A DNA stretch of 64,000 nucleotides, taken from positions 186,001 to 250,000 of the forward strand of contig NZ_JABVXC010000001.1 in the NCBI RefSeq assembly GCF_013349955.1, read 5' to 3'. The notes under the pieces are model-generated. The model was given only the letters and a program-made list of their open reading frames with translations, was not told the origin of the DNA and ran no database searches. A program made the translations under genes and the position numbers. This DNA is from Onishia taeanensis (lineage in GTDB: Bacteria; Pseudomonadota; Gammaproteobacteria; Pseudomonadales; Halomonadaceae). Of this stretch, positions 31,118-39,874 are shown piece by piece. Positions within the stretch are counted from its first letter, which is position 1. Every line of letters begins with the position of its first letter.

Positions 31118-31537
31118 ATGAAAGCCAGCGTCAAGTGGACCGACGGTCGTCAGTTCGTCGCCGAATCGGGCAGCGGCCATAGCGTGGTGATCGATGGTCC
31201 CCCCGACCACGGCGGCCGCGACACCGGCCCCCGCCCCATGGAGATGATGCTGATGGGGCTCGGCGCCTGCACGTCCTTCGATGTGCTGCAGATTCTCGAG
31301 AAGTCACGCGCCCCGGTCAGCGACTGCGTGGCCAGCGTCGAGGCCGAACGCGCCGACAGCGTGCCCAGCGTCTTCACCAAGATCCATGTGCATTTCACGG
31401 TGACCGGCAAAGGCCTCAAGGAAAAGCAGGTCGAGCGGGCAGTGGCGCTATCGGCGGAAAAATACTGCAGCGCCTCCATCATGCTCACCAACGGCGGCGT
31501 CGAAGTGACACACTCCGTGACTATCGTAGAAGCGTGA
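31118..31537 (+). CDS. OsmC/Ohr-family protein (YhfA-like)
   Basis: This 139-residue OsmC-fold protein carries the usual second-half cysteine pattern: MGLGACTSFDVLQIL and EKYCSASIMLTNGGVEVTHSV. These residues form the thiol peroxidase pair in true OsmC/Ohr proteins. The sequence is closest to the YhfA type, whose substrate is unknown. The ATG at 31118 has GGAG about 10 nt upstream; the 17-residue extension in the longer frame has no homology. A strong GC-rich hairpin at about 31552-31581 follows the stop and precedes speD. Confidence 0.9.
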   Translation: MKASVKWTDGRQFVAESGSGHSVVIDGPPDHGGRDTGPRPMEMMLMGLGACTSFDVLQILEKSRAPVSDCVASVEAERADSVPSVFTKIHVHFTVTGKGLKEKQVERAVALSAEKYCSASIMLTNGGVEVTHSVTIVEA

Positions 31538-31551
31538 CCCAGCAGAAAACT

Positions 31552-31581
31552 CCCCGGAGCGGGTGCGCCCGTGCCCCGGGG
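31552..31581 (+). terminator. GC-rich hairpin between the OsmC-like gene and speD
   Basis: CCCCGG and CCGGGG arms enclose a second inverted pair (CGGG/CCCG). There is no clear T-run, so it may be a weak terminator or a processing structure. Confidence 0.4.
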
Positions 31582-31715
31582 TGTGCATAATACGCGCCTT
31601 TCATGCAGCCCCGGCCTAGGCTCTGTTCGAAAACCACCTGCGCTCGCTGACTTTTCGCGCACCCCCTAGACCGACAGGCATACCACGCACTCAAGCACCT
31701 GAGGGAGGCTCGGAC

Positions 31716-32510
31716 GTGAGCAACAATCTCCGACTCCACGGCTTCAACAACCTGACCAGTTCGTTGAGCTTCAACATCTACGACATCTGCTACGCCAAGA
31801 CCGAAGAGCAGCGTCGGGCCTACATCGACTACATCGATGAGCTCTACAACGCCGAACGGCTGACGCAGATCCTCAAGGATGTCACCAACATCATCGGCGC
31901 CCATGTGCTCAACATCTCGCGTCAGGACTACGAGCCCCACGGTGCCAGCGTGACCATCCTGATCGCCGAGCACGAGCTCGAGGACCCCGCGCCGGAGCAG
32001 ACCGCACCGGGCCCGGGCCCGCTACCCGAAACCGTGGTCGGTCACCTGGACAAGAGTCACGTCACGGTGCACAGCTATCCGGAATCCCATCCGGACAACG
32101 GCATCAGCACCTTCCGTCTGGACATCGACGTCTCGACCTGCGGCATGATCAGCCCGCTCAAGGCGCTGAACTACCTGATCCACAGCTTCGATTCCGACAT
32201 CGTCACCATGGACTACCGGGTGCGCGGTTTCACCCGCGACGTCGACGGCAAGAAGCTGTTCATCGACCACGATATCACCTCGATCCAGGACTACCTGGCC
32301 GAGGACACCAAGAACGCCTATCAGATGGTCGACGTCAACGTCTATCAGGAAAACATGTTCCACACCAAGATGTTGCTGAAGGACTTCGAGCTCGACAACT
32401 ATCTGTTCGGCACCTCACGCCGCGACCTGACCTTCGAGGAGGCCCGCAACATCGAGAGTCGCCTGCGCAAGGAGATGCTCGAGATCTTCTACTCGCGCAA
32501 TATGGACTGA
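31716..32510 (+). CDS. speD: S-adenosylmethionine decarboxylase proenzyme
   Basis: This 264-residue proenzyme makes decarboxylated SAM for spermidine synthesis. It self-cleaves at the Lys-Ser bond in [16 protein letters not shown] to create the pyruvoyl group. The sequence [20 protein letters not shown] and [20 protein letters not shown] is the E. coli type. It starts with GTG; GGGAGG lies 7 nt upstream and no better ATG exists. It is followed by a strong bidirectional terminator and the convergent coq7. The spermidine synthase gene is not in the window. Confidence 0.96.
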   Translation: MSNNLRLHGFNNLTSSLSFNIYDICYAKTEEQRRAYIDYIDELYNAERLTQILKDVTNIIGAHVLNISRQDYEPHGASVTILIAEHELEDPAPEQTAPGPGPLPETVVGHLDKSHVTVHSYPESHPDNGISTFRLDIDVSTCGMISPLKALNYLIHSFDSDIVTMDYRVRGFTRDVDGKKLFIDHDITSIQDYLAEDTKNAYQMVDVNVYQENMFHTKMLLKDFELDNYLFGTSRRDLTFEEARNIESRLRKEMLEIFYSRNMD

Positions 32511-32511
32511 C

Positions 32512-32610
32512 CCGCGCGCAGCGCGGGAGCCTTGAGCGGTAAGCCTGAAGCGGGAAGACAACGCGAACCCCACCTTGGCAAGACCGAGGTGGGGTTCGCT
32601 TTGTGGGGTT
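32512..32610. terminator. Two hairpins between convergent speD and coq7
   Basis: CCCGCGC/GCGCGGG lies just after the speD stop. A perfect 13-bp stem GCGAACCCCACCT (32563-32575)/AGGTGGGGTTCGC (32587-32599) is followed by TTTGT. Between and after them are 'aagcctgaagcggg' and 'gcttcaagctttcggcttcgag' units of the same family as the other intergenic repeats. Confidence 0.85.
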
Positions 32611-32633
32611 GCTTCAAGCTTTCGGCTTCGAGT

Positions 32634-33275
32634 TCAAAGCTTGTAGACGGATTTGGTCATCAGCTTGGACATCAACCGCATGCCGGCCTTGACCGGCGCC
32701 GGAAACTGGGCGCCGCCGGCTTCGAGCGCCCAGCGTTCGTGGTGGGCCTCGTCTTCGCGCATCTTCTCGAGCACCGCCCGTGAACGGCGGTCGCCCGGCG
32801 GCAATGCCTCGAGATGCTCGTCCAGATGCTTGCCGACCTGCTCCTCGGTGGCGGCGACGAAGCCCAGGCTGACCCGGTCGCCCACCGCGCCGGCCACCGC
32901 ACCGAGGCCGAAGGACGCCCCATAGAAGAGCGGGTTGAGCAGGCTGGTGCGACCATCGAGCTCCTCGAGGCGGGCATCGCACCAGGCTAGGTGATCGATC
33001 TCTTCCTGAGCGGCCTGCTCCATCTGGCTGCGGATATCGGGCAGCTTGGCGGTCAGCCCCTGCCCCTGATAAAGCGCCTGTGCGCAGACCTCGCCGGTGT
33101 GATTGATGCGCATCAAACCCACGGCGTGGGTGCGCTCGACCTCATCGAGCTCGCCGTCCTGTACGCCGGCGGACGGGCTAGGCCGCGACGGCTGGGCGAC
33201 ATGTGGCACCAGGGTGCGCAGAATGGTGTCGAACTGCTGGATCAAGTGGTCATTGCGGGAAAACTGGCGATTCAT
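32634..33275 (-). CDS. coq7: 2-polyprenyl-3-methyl-6-methoxy-1,4-benzoquinone hydroxylase (Coq7)
   Basis: This 213-residue di-iron hydroxylase acts late in ubiquinone synthesis. Metal ligand regions are visible: [40 protein letters not shown], and [12 protein letters not shown] with a closing [17 protein letters not shown]. Pseudomonas and Halomonas use Coq7 where E. coli uses the flavoprotein UbiF. It stands alone and convergent with speD. Confidence 0.96.
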   Translation of the reverse strand: MNRQFSRNDHLIQQFDTILRTLVPHVAQPSRPSPSAGVQDGELDEVERTHAVGLMRINHTGEVCAQALYQGQGLTAKLPDIRSQMEQAAQEEIDHLAWCDARLEELDGRTSLLNPLFYGASFGLGAVAGAVGDRVSLGFVAATEEQVGKHLDEHLEALPPGDRRSRAVLEKMREDEAHHERWALEAGGAQFPAPVKAGMRLMSKLMTKSVYKL

Positions 33276-33468
33276 GAGGCCCCCGTGGATGTTATCTCTA
33301 GTCTACCCGAGCCGCGACGCATCCAGAAACTGTGGCGACATTCTGACGCGCCAGCTTCCTCACACGGCCAGAACCCCGCGGCCTATCAAGCAGCTAGCGG
33401 TGCCAAGGGGCACTGGCGGGGATGCAGGCGGGGGATATAAGGGTGTTCAGCTCGATGCCCTGAGGCGA

Positions 33469-33810
33469 TTACCCCGCCGGCCAAGTGAAGTCGCGACCGC
33501 CCATCAGGTGCATGTGGACATGATAAACCGTCTGCCCACCCCGCTCATTGCAATTCATCACCACCCGGTAGCCCTCATCGGCGAAGCCCGCCTGCCTGGT
33601 CAGGGTCGCCGCGGTATACTGCAACCGACCGATCAGCGCCAGGTCCTGCTCGGCAATGTCGTTGAGGGTCGGGATATGGCGTTTGGGAATCACCAACTGG
33701 TGGGTCGGTGCCTGGGGGTTGATATCATTGAAGGCCAGCACGTCATCATCCTCATAGACGATGTCGGCGGGAATCTCGCGGTTGATGATCTTGCAGAACA
33801 GGCAATCCAT
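33469..33810 (-). CDS. hinT: HIT-family purine nucleotide hydrolase (HinT-like)
   Basis: This 113-residue histidine-triad protein has CLFCKIINREIPADIVYEDDDV, the nucleotide-binding APTHQLVIPKRHI, and the catalytic triad YHVHMHLMGGRDF. Such proteins hydrolyse purine nucleoside phosphoramidates or AMP-lysine. The ATG at 33810 gives the family length; a longer frame upstream runs into prkB in another frame. It lies 65 bp downstream of prkB on the same strand. Confidence 0.93.
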   Translation of the reverse strand: MDCLFCKIINREIPADIVYEDDDVLAFNDINPQAPTHQLVIPKRHIPTLNDIAEQDLALIGRLQYTAATLTRQAGFADEGYRVVMNCNERGGQTVYHVHMHLMGGRDFTWPAG

Positions 33811-33875
33811 GGCGCCTCTCCCTAGATAACGGTCGGTATGGGTCAATCGGTGATGGTCGCAGCGACAGGCGCAGG

Positions 33876-34748
33876 CTAGCGGAAACGGCGCTGGGCCAAC
33901 AGGTGGCGAACCAGCGGGCCCAGAATCAACTCCATGGCCAGCGGCATACGCGCCCCGGGCACCACCAGGGTATGGGGGCGGCTCATGAAGGCATCCTGAA
34001 TCATCGCCAGCAGATACGGGAAGTCCACCGTGGAGGGGTCGCGAAAGCGAATCACCACGAAGGACTCGGCGTCGGTGGGGATATCCTGCACCTCGAAGGG
34101 GTTGGAGGTATCCACCGTCGGCACCCGCTGGAAGTTGATATGGGTGCGCGAAAACTGCGGCTGGATATAGCGAACGTAGTCGTGCATGCGGCCAAGGATG
34201 GTGTCGATCACCGCTTCCTGGGAGTAGCCACGCAGCTTGGTGTCGCGGTCGATCTTCTGTATCCACTCGAGGTTCATGGTCGGCGCCACGCCCACCAGCA
34301 GATCGACATGGCGAGCGATGTCGTGCTCGGCGGTGACCAGGCCGCCATGCAGCCCTTCATAGAACAGCAGGTCGGTACCGCTAGGCAGCGGCTGCCAGTC
34401 GGTGAAGGTGCCGACCTGGTGGCCGAGCTCGATCATCCGCTTGTCTTCGGCGTGGATGTAGTGACGGAAGGTGCCGGACCCCTGATCACCATATTCCTGG
34501 AACAGCGCCTCGAGATGCTCGAGCAGGTTGGCTTCCACCGCGAAGTGGGACAGCTCGTCGGTGCGCTCGGGCTCTTCGCGGAAGATCCGCGCCAGCTCGT
34601 CCTTGGTGTAGCGATGGAAGGCATCGCCATCCACAGTCGCGGCATGCACGTCTTCGCGGGCGAACATGCGCTCGAAGGTACGCCGCACCGTGGTGGTTCC
34701 CGCGCCGCTGGAACCGGTCACGGCGATGATCGGATACTCCCGGGACAT
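33876..34748 (-). CDS. prkB: Phosphoribulokinase of the heterotroph (PrkB) type
   Basis: This 290-residue P-loop kinase has IIAVTGSSGAGTTTVRRTFERMF, the substrate loop VDGDAFHRYTKDEL, RHYIHAEDKRMIELGHQVGTFTDW, and LLFYEGLHGGLVTAEHDIARHVDLLVGVAPTMNLEW in segments typical of type I PRK. No RuBisCO or carboxysome gene is in the window, and the paired gene encodes a thioesterase. Its physiological substrate in such heterotrophs is unsettled. Its ATG overlaps the stop of the upstream thioesterase by one base. Confidence 0.93.
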   Translation of the reverse strand: MSREYPIIAVTGSSGAGTTTVRRTFERMFAREDVHAATVDGDAFHRYTKDELARIFREEPERTDELSHFAVEANLLEHLEALFQEYGDQGSGTFRHYIHAEDKRMIELGHQVGTFTDWQPLPSGTDLLFYEGLHGGLVTAEHDIARHVDLLVGVAPTMNLEWIQKIDRDTKLRGYSQEAVIDTILGRMHDYVRYIQPQFSRTHINFQRVPTVDTSNPFEVQDIPTDAESFVVIRFRDPSTVDFPYLLAMIQDAFMSRPHTLVVPGARMPLAMELILGPLVRHLLAQRRFR

Positions 34749-35206
34749 CAGGCGCCACCCTCTTGATGAGAGGCCACTGCGGGCAATAGAGCGTCCTGCA
34801 CGCCAGCGGGCACCGGCACCGGCTTGCCCGAGGCGGGGTCAAGCAATACCAGGTTGAGCCGGGCAGTGGCCACAGGCCGCTGGTCATGCTCACGCACCAC
34901 TCGCTGATAGGCGCACAGCGACTTGCCGTCGACGGGGGGGATCGCGGTCTCGACGATCAGCATGTCGGGCCAGGCGGCCTCGCCCTGATACCGGATAGCG
35001 AGGTCCGCGACCACGCTGGGATAGCCACCGAGATCCCACTCCCTGAGCCCGCGGGAGGCCAAAGCCTCGGTTCTCGCTTCATGCAGCAGCGACACCAGGG
35101 CATCGTGGCCCAGGTGGCGGCCGTAGTTCATGTCGGTGATACGTACCGACAGGGAGTGGCGGTGCAGAATGGCATCCGTCGGAAATTCCAAGCGTACTCG
35201 TGACAT
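34748..35206 (-). CDS. Hotdog-fold acyl-CoA thioesterase (4HBT family)
   Basis: This 152-residue hotdog protein has HSLSVRITDMNYGRHLGHDALVSLLHEARTEAL with the acidic active-site region, and AIRYQGEAAWPDMLIVETAI in the central strand. Members cleave 4-hydroxybenzoyl-, short or branched acyl-CoA; the substrate here cannot be assigned. It is translationally coupled to prkB, a pairing worth noting. It lies 134 bp from purD. Confidence 0.88.
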   Translation of the reverse strand: MSRVRLEFPTDAILHRHSLSVRITDMNYGRHLGHDALVSLLHEARTEALASRGLREWDLGGYPSVVADLAIRYQGEAAWPDMLIVETAIPPVDGKSLCAYQRVVREHDQRPVATARLNLVLLDPASGKPVPVPAGVQDALLPAVASHQEGGA

Positions 35207-35340
35207 ATCAACTCCCCGTCGTATCCCGTCCCTGCGCCACGATTCAGGGCCTGCCCCTGATCACGCCGGTTCAAAGGTTTGGCCGCTAGCGCGTGGCACT
35301 GGGGCAATCAAGACAATCCATGAGGCAGCGCGCTCGACAA

Positions 35341-36627
35341 TCAGCTCTCCCGGGCGATGGCGCGAAAGCCGATATCGCGACGGTAGCTCATGTCCTGCCA
35401 GTCGATGGCGGCCACCCCTTCGTAGGCCAGGGCCTGGGCGTTGGCCACCGTGTCTCCCAAGGCGGTTACACATAACACGCGACCACCGCTGGTCGCGACA
35501 CGACCTTGGTCATCCTGGGTGGTACCGGCATGAAACACCCGACAGCCGGTGTCCTCAGCGGCTTCGATACCATCGATCACGTCGCCCTTGCGGTAGCTGC
35601 CGGGATAGCCGCCAGCGGCCAGGACCACGCCGACCGCCGGTCGCTTGTCCCATTCGATGGTCTCACGGTCGAGTGTGCCCTGGCTGCCGGCCAGGCACAG
35701 GGCGGCGAGATCGGACTCGAGACGCATCATGATCGGCTGGGTTTCCGGGTCGCCAAAACGGCAGTTGTATTCGATTACCTTGGGCGCGCCGCTCTTGTCG
35801 ATCATCAGGCCCGCGTAGAGGAAACCGGTATAGGGATGCCCCTCGGCCGCCATGCCCTTGACCGTTGGCAGGATCACCTCGTCCATGATGCGCTGATAGA
35901 CGACATCAGTAACCACCGGCGCTGGCGAATAGGCGCCCATACCGCCGGTATTGGGACCGGTATCGCCGTCTCCCGCGCGCTTATGGTCCTGACTGGTGGC
36001 CATGGGCAGCACGTGCTCGCCGTCGACCATAACGATGAAGCTGGCTTCCTCGCCGTCGAGGAATTCCTCGATCACCACCCGTGCGCCGGCATCACCGAAG
36101 GCGTTGGCCTCGAGCATGTCGCGGATCGCCGCCTCGGCCTCCGCTGCGGTCATGGCCACGATCACCCCCTTGCCGGCGGCCAGGCCGTCGGCCTTGATGA
36201 CGATCGGTGCGCCCTTCTCGGCCAGGTAGGCAAGCGCTGGCTCCACGTCGGTAAAGGTCTGGTAGTCCGCGCTGGGAATCGCGTGGCGGGCCAGAAAGTC
36301 CTTGGTGAAGGATTTCGAGCCTTCGAGCTGGGCGGCAGCCTGGGTCGGCCCGAAGATCGCAAGCCCTGCGGCCTGGAAGCGATCGACAACGCCCTCGACC
36401 AGCGGCGCCTCGGGGCCGACGATGGTCAGGTCAATCGCATGGTCACGGGCGAAGGCTTCGAGGGCCGCCAGGTCGGTAGCCGCGATGTCGACGTTGGAGA
36501 CCTTCGGCTCGACCAGCGTGCCGGCGTTGCCGGGCGCCACGTAGATCGTCTCGACCTGAGGAGACTGAGCGACCTTCCAGGCCAGGGCATGTTCGCGGCC
36601 GCCGCCGCCGATGATCAAAACCTTCAT
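35341..36627 (-). CDS. purD: Phosphoribosylamine-glycine ligase
   Basis: This 428-residue ATP-grasp enzyme joins glycine to phosphoribosylamine in purine synthesis. It starts MKVLIIGGGGREHALAWKV, with ATP-grasp segments IVIKADGLAAGKGVIVAM and EEFLDGEEASFIVMVDG, and metal-binding EYNCRFGDPETQPIMMRLES. The ATG at 36627 has AAGG 6 nt upstream; a TTG two codons earlier is unlikely. It is alone here, without purH beside it. Confidence 0.97.
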   Translation of the reverse strand: MKVLIIGGGGREHALAWKVAQSPQVETIYVAPGNAGTLVEPKVSNVDIAATDLAALEAFARDHAIDLTIVGPEAPLVEGVVDRFQAAGLAIFGPTQAAAQLEGSKSFTKDFLARHAIPSADYQTFTDVEPALAYLAEKGAPIVIKADGLAAGKGVIVAMTAAEAEAAIRDMLEANAFGDAGARVVIEEFLDGEEASFIVMVDGEHVLPMATSQDHKRAGDGDTGPNTGGMGAYSPAPVVTDVVYQRIMDEVILPTVKGMAAEGHPYTGFLYAGLMIDKSGAPKVIEYNCRFGDPETQPIMMRLESDLAALCLAGSQGTLDRETIEWDKRPAVGVVLAAGGYPGSYRKGDVIDGIEAAEDTGCRVFHAGTTQDDQGRVATSGGRVLCVTALGDTVANAQALAYEGVAAIDWQDMSYRRDIGFRAIARES

Positions 36628-36714
36628 CTGCAACCTTGCTCGACTATTGGGTAAGGGGGAATGCGCAATTGGGCGCGCATTATGCCAGAAAGCCGACGGC
36701 CGTGTCGGGAGGGC

Positions 36715-37194
36715 TCAGTCCTTGTCGCGACTTTTGTCGCCGCCCATGTCGTCTTTTTGGCTGTCACCGGGGCCCTGTTGAAAGGTCTTCTGCCAGAAGC
36801 GCATGTTCTCTTCGGCCATCTCGCGCATCATTTCCATTGGCGTGTGCCGCATGGCTTCCTTCCACTGGTCCTGCATGCGCTGCTGCTGCTCCATCATCAG
36901 CTGGGTGCCCTGCTCGAGGTAGCGGGCTAGCGGCAACGGCTGGGCCATATCATAGACACGAATGAACTGGGCCAGCAGATCGTTGGAGAAGACCTCTGAG
37001 TCACCGCCGGACTGCTCCTGTTCGATGATGATCGACAGCAGGATGGTGCGCGTCAGGTCTTCTCCGGACTTGGCATCCTCGACGCGAAACGGCACTTCCT
37101 CGAGAATCAGGCTGCGCAGGTCTTCGAGCGTCACATAGCGGCTCTGTTCGGTATCATAGAGCCTGCGGTTGGCATACTTGCGAATCACGCGCAC
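36715..37194 (-). CDS. phaR: Polyhydroxyalkanoate synthesis repressor PhaR
   Basis: This 159-residue regulator opens with VIRKYANRRLYDTEQSRYVT, the PhaR N-terminal DNA-binding domain. A PHB-accumulation domain follows (LTRTILLSIIIEQEQSGG, FSNDLLAQFIRVYDMA), then a Met/Gln-rich tail. In PHA producers it binds PHB granules and represses phasin genes. The start is GTG at 37194 with AGGAG 8 nt upstream; an alternative GTG is two codons later. It is divergent from rsmE, with start codons 103 bp apart. Confidence 0.92.
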   Translation of the reverse strand: MRVIRKYANRRLYDTEQSRYVTLEDLRSLILEEVPFRVEDAKSGEDLTRTILLSIIIEQEQSGGDSEVFSNDLLAQFIRVYDMAQPLPLARYLEQGTQLMMEQQQRMQDQWKEAMRHTPMEMMREMAEENMRFWQKTFQQGPGDSQKDDMGGDKSRDKD

Positions 37195-37297
37195 GGACGG
37201 TGCTCCTATTATCGGCTTTGCTGGTATTGTGCACCGCGTCTGGCGTTCTAGCCACCGTCGCCGTCCCCTGTCATCCGTTGCGCGCCGCCGAGGCCTC

Positions 37298-38011
37298 ATG
37301 AACCTGATCCTGCTCGACCCTGCCGACCTCACCGACGACCACCACGCCTGGGTGCGTGATCCAAGGCGACTGCGCCATCTGCGAGAGGTGCACCGGGCTC
37401 GCCCCGGCGATGAACTGACGCTTGGCGTGAGAGGCGGGGCCATCGGTCGCGGCCAGCTGGTAAGCCTCGACGACGATGGCGCCCGCTTCGCCCTCGATGC
37501 CCTCGACCAGGCCCCGCCACCAGCCTTGGATATCGAACTCGTGCTGGCCCTGCCGCGACCGCGCATGCTGGCGCGCTCCCTGGAGCACGTCACGGCCCTG
37601 GGGGTGAAGCGCATCACCCTGCTGCACACCCGGCGCGTCGAGAAAAGCTACTGGCAATCCCCCGAGCTATCCGCCGAGAAGATTCACCAGCACCTGGTGC
37701 TGGGCCTGGAGCAGGCCCGCGACACCGTGATGCCGGACGTGGAACTGGAAACCCACTTCAAGCCCTTCGTCGAGGACCGCCTAGCGGGAAGGCTCAGGGA
37801 GCGCAGCGGGCTGCTGGCCCACCCGGGCATGCAAGCCGCCTGCCCTCGCGGCCTTGACGCCCCGGCGACCCTGGTGGTGGGCCCCGAGGGCGGGTTCATT
37901 CCCTATGAGGTAGAGGCGCTATTGGCGGCCGGCTGCCAGGGGATTCACCTGGGCAGCCGAATCCTGCGGGTCGAAACAGCCGTCATCGCTCTGCTGGCGC
38001 GACTCGGCTAG
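37298..38011 (+). CDS. rsmE: 16S rRNA (m3U1498) methyltransferase
   Basis: This 237-residue SPOUT-fold methyltransferase modifies U1498 of 16S rRNA. Markers are RHLREVHRARPGDELTLG, LALPRPRMLARSLEHVTALGV, the knot segments TLVVGPEGGFIPYEVEALL and LGSRILRVETAVIALLARL. The ATG at 37298 gives the family length; the longer frame adds 43 basic non-homologous residues. It is convergent with the lytic transglycosylase gene, 6 bp apart. Confidence 0.95.
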   Translation: MNLILLDPADLTDDHHAWVRDPRRLRHLREVHRARPGDELTLGVRGGAIGRGQLVSLDDDGARFALDALDQAPPPALDIELVLALPRPRMLARSLEHVTALGVKRITLLHTRRVEKSYWQSPELSAEKIHQHLVLGLEQARDTVMPDVELETHFKPFVEDRLAGRLRERSGLLAHPGMQAACPRGLDAPATLVVGPEGGFIPYEVEALLAAGCQGIHLGSRILRVETAVIALLARLG

Positions 38012-38017
38012 CCGACC

Positions 38018-39310
38018 TCACTGCTGCAAACGCTCGAGCAAGGATACCGTGGCGAAACCGTCGGGCGTCAGCCCCTGAGCCGCCTGATAGGCCCGCAGCC
38101 CGGCGCGGGTGTTGGGGCCCATGATACCGTCCGGGGTCCCCGTGGCGAAGCCCCGAGCGTTGAGCGCGCGCTGCAACTCTCGGACCTGCGACCTGGAGAG
38201 CGGCGTTTCCTGGCGCGGCCAGTCGGCGCTAATGCCAGGCTCTCCCGCCACCCGGCGCGCCAAGGTGCCAACGGCCAGCGCATAGCTGGTGGCATTGTTG
38301 TAGCGAAGGATGGCGCGATAGTTGCCGCCGACCAGAAAGGCGGGACCACGCGCACCGGCGGGGGCGAGCACCGATGCCTTGGCAAGTGCCGGCAGCACCT
38401 CGCCATCCGCCGCACGAACGCCCTGTGCCGCCCAGGCCTCGCTCGAGCGCCGAGTGGCCAGTTCTGTCTGGGAATAATCGAAATCCGCAGGCAGCGTCAC
38501 CTCGACGCCCCAGGGCTCGCCGGCCTGCCAACCGGCTCGCGCCAGGTAGTTGGCAGTGGACGCCATCACGTCGGGGATGCTGCCCCAGATATCGCGACGG
38601 CCATCACCATCGCCGTCTTCGGCATAAGCAAGGAAGCTCGACGGCAGGAACTGGGTGTGCCCCATGGCGCCGGCCCAACTGCCGATCATGCGGTCCGGGG
38701 CAATATCGCCATCCTGGATGATCTTGAGCGCAGCGATCAGCTCGTCATGGGCGAAGTCGCGACGACGGCCATCGAAGGCCAGGGTCGCCAGGGAGTCCAG
38801 CGTCGAAAAACTGCCGAAGTTGCTGCCGTAGTTGCTTTCCACCCCCCAGATCGCCACCAGCACCTCCGCCGGCACACCATAGCGATTGGCCATGCGCTCC
38901 GCCGTGACACGGTGCTCGGCCAGGCGCTGGCGGCCATTGGTCACACGGCTCGATGATACGGCCGTATCCAGATACTGCCAGATGGGGCGCACGAACTCGG
39001 GCTGGGAACGATCGTACTCGAGAACCTTGGGTTGGTAGCGCACATCGGCCAGGGCCCGTTCGAGTGTCGACTCGGCAATGCCCTTGGCCCGTGCCTCGCG
39101 GCGGAAACCAGCGAGCCAGGCCTCGAAAGATGCCGGCGACTCGGCCTGCGCGTTGACGTCCTGTCCGGTATCGGCGGCTGGCGCCGTTGCCCGATCACTC
39201 GCCTGGGACGAGGGTTGTGCCGGATCTTGAGGCTGGGCCTTGCTGACCTGGCTGCTCTGGCAGCCGACCAGGGTGCTCAACAACAGCGAGCATATGAGGA
39301 TCCTGCGCAT
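38018..39310 (-). CDS. MltB-type lytic murein transglycosylase lipoprotein with peptidoglycan-binding domain
   Basis: This 430-residue protein begins with a lipoprotein signal (lipobox TLVGCQ, Cys17). A Ser/Gln/Ala-rich linker and an SLT-like catalytic domain follow (SFEAWLAGFRREARAKGI, AIWGVESNYGSNFGSFSTLD with the catalytic glutamate, GAMGHTQFLPSSFLAYAEDG). It ends in a PG_binding_1 domain (LQRALNARGFATGTPDGIMG). It cleaves glycan strands in the periplasm, probably from the outer membrane. The ATG at 39310 is chosen to start the lipoprotein signal; an ATG seven codons earlier is possible. Confidence 0.92.
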   Translation of the reverse strand: MRRILICSLLLSTLVGCQSSQVSKAQPQDPAQPSSQASDRATAPAADTGQDVNAQAESPASFEAWLAGFRREARAKGIAESTLERALADVRYQPKVLEYDRSQPEFVRPIWQYLDTAVSSSRVTNGRQRLAEHRVTAERMANRYGVPAEVLVAIWGVESNYGSNFGSFSTLDSLATLAFDGRRRDFAHDELIAALKIIQDGDIAPDRMIGSWAGAMGHTQFLPSSFLAYAEDGDGDGRRDIWGSIPDVMASTANYLARAGWQAGEPWGVEVTLPADFDYSQTELATRRSSEAWAAQGVRAADGEVLPALAKASVLAPAGARGPAFLVGGNYRAILRYNNATSYALAVGTLARRVAGEPGISADWPRQETPLSRSQVRELQRALNARGFATGTPDGIMGPNTRAGLRAYQAAQGLTPDGFATVSLLERLQQ

Positions 39311-39415
39311 GGCGGGGTGATACTCCATCATCACGGATAAAGGCAAGCATCATCGCGCAGATCGACCCACGCCACCAGCCTTGCCGTCCAACCAGCCTTG
39401 GTAGCACTAGAACAG

Positions 39416-39874
39416 CTACCAAAGCCGCACGATCACCGCCAGGTGGCAGGCCACCACCACCACGGTCAGGATGTTGCGCAGCCCACGATACCAGTCGGGC
39501 AGCCCGGCCATTCCCGTTGCACTAGCCTCATAGCCGCGCACCGCGATGAAACCTAACATCAGCAACAAAGCCCCCGGCGCCCCGCCCCATAGCAATGCCG
39601 GCCAGGCCATCAGGCTGGGCGCCATGCTCAGCAGAACCCGCCCGCGAAATGCCGGGCTCTTTGGCGCATCACGGCCCATGGCGAACCCCCAGTGGATGCC
39701 GCCAAGAAAGGACAGTATCACCGCGCTGTAATAAATGAAGGCATCCAGCGCGAAGGCCTGCCAGGCCGGTGGCGTCCACCAGACGCCCAGGGCCGCGGCC
39801 AAAAAGGGAAGCAGGCCGGCCAGCCCCAGCAGAAAGGGCAAACGACGATCATCAGCAAGGGACAGTAAGGGCAT
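39416..39874 (-). CDS. DUF3429 membrane protein
   Basis: This 152-residue protein has about four or five membrane helices and the family-typical segment YYSAVILSFLGGIHWGFAMG. Function is unknown, but DUF3429 genes are common next to photolyase/cryptochrome genes. Here the ATG overlaps the stop of the Cry-DASH gene by one base (TGATG), with GGAGG 4 nt before the ATG. Translational coupling supports a shared role. Confidence 0.88.
   Translation of the reverse strand: MPLLSLADDRRLPFLLGLAGLLPFLAAALGVWWTPPAWQAFALDAFIYYSAVILSFLGGIHWGFAMGRDAPKSPAFRGRVLLSMAPSLMAWPALLWGGAPGALLLMLGFIAVRGYEASATGMAGLPDWYRGLRNILTVVVVACHLAVIVRLW

Noticed and set aside
32563-32599. Riboswitch in the speD-coq7 gap
   Set aside because: It is a simple perfect hairpin between convergent genes, best read as a shared terminator.
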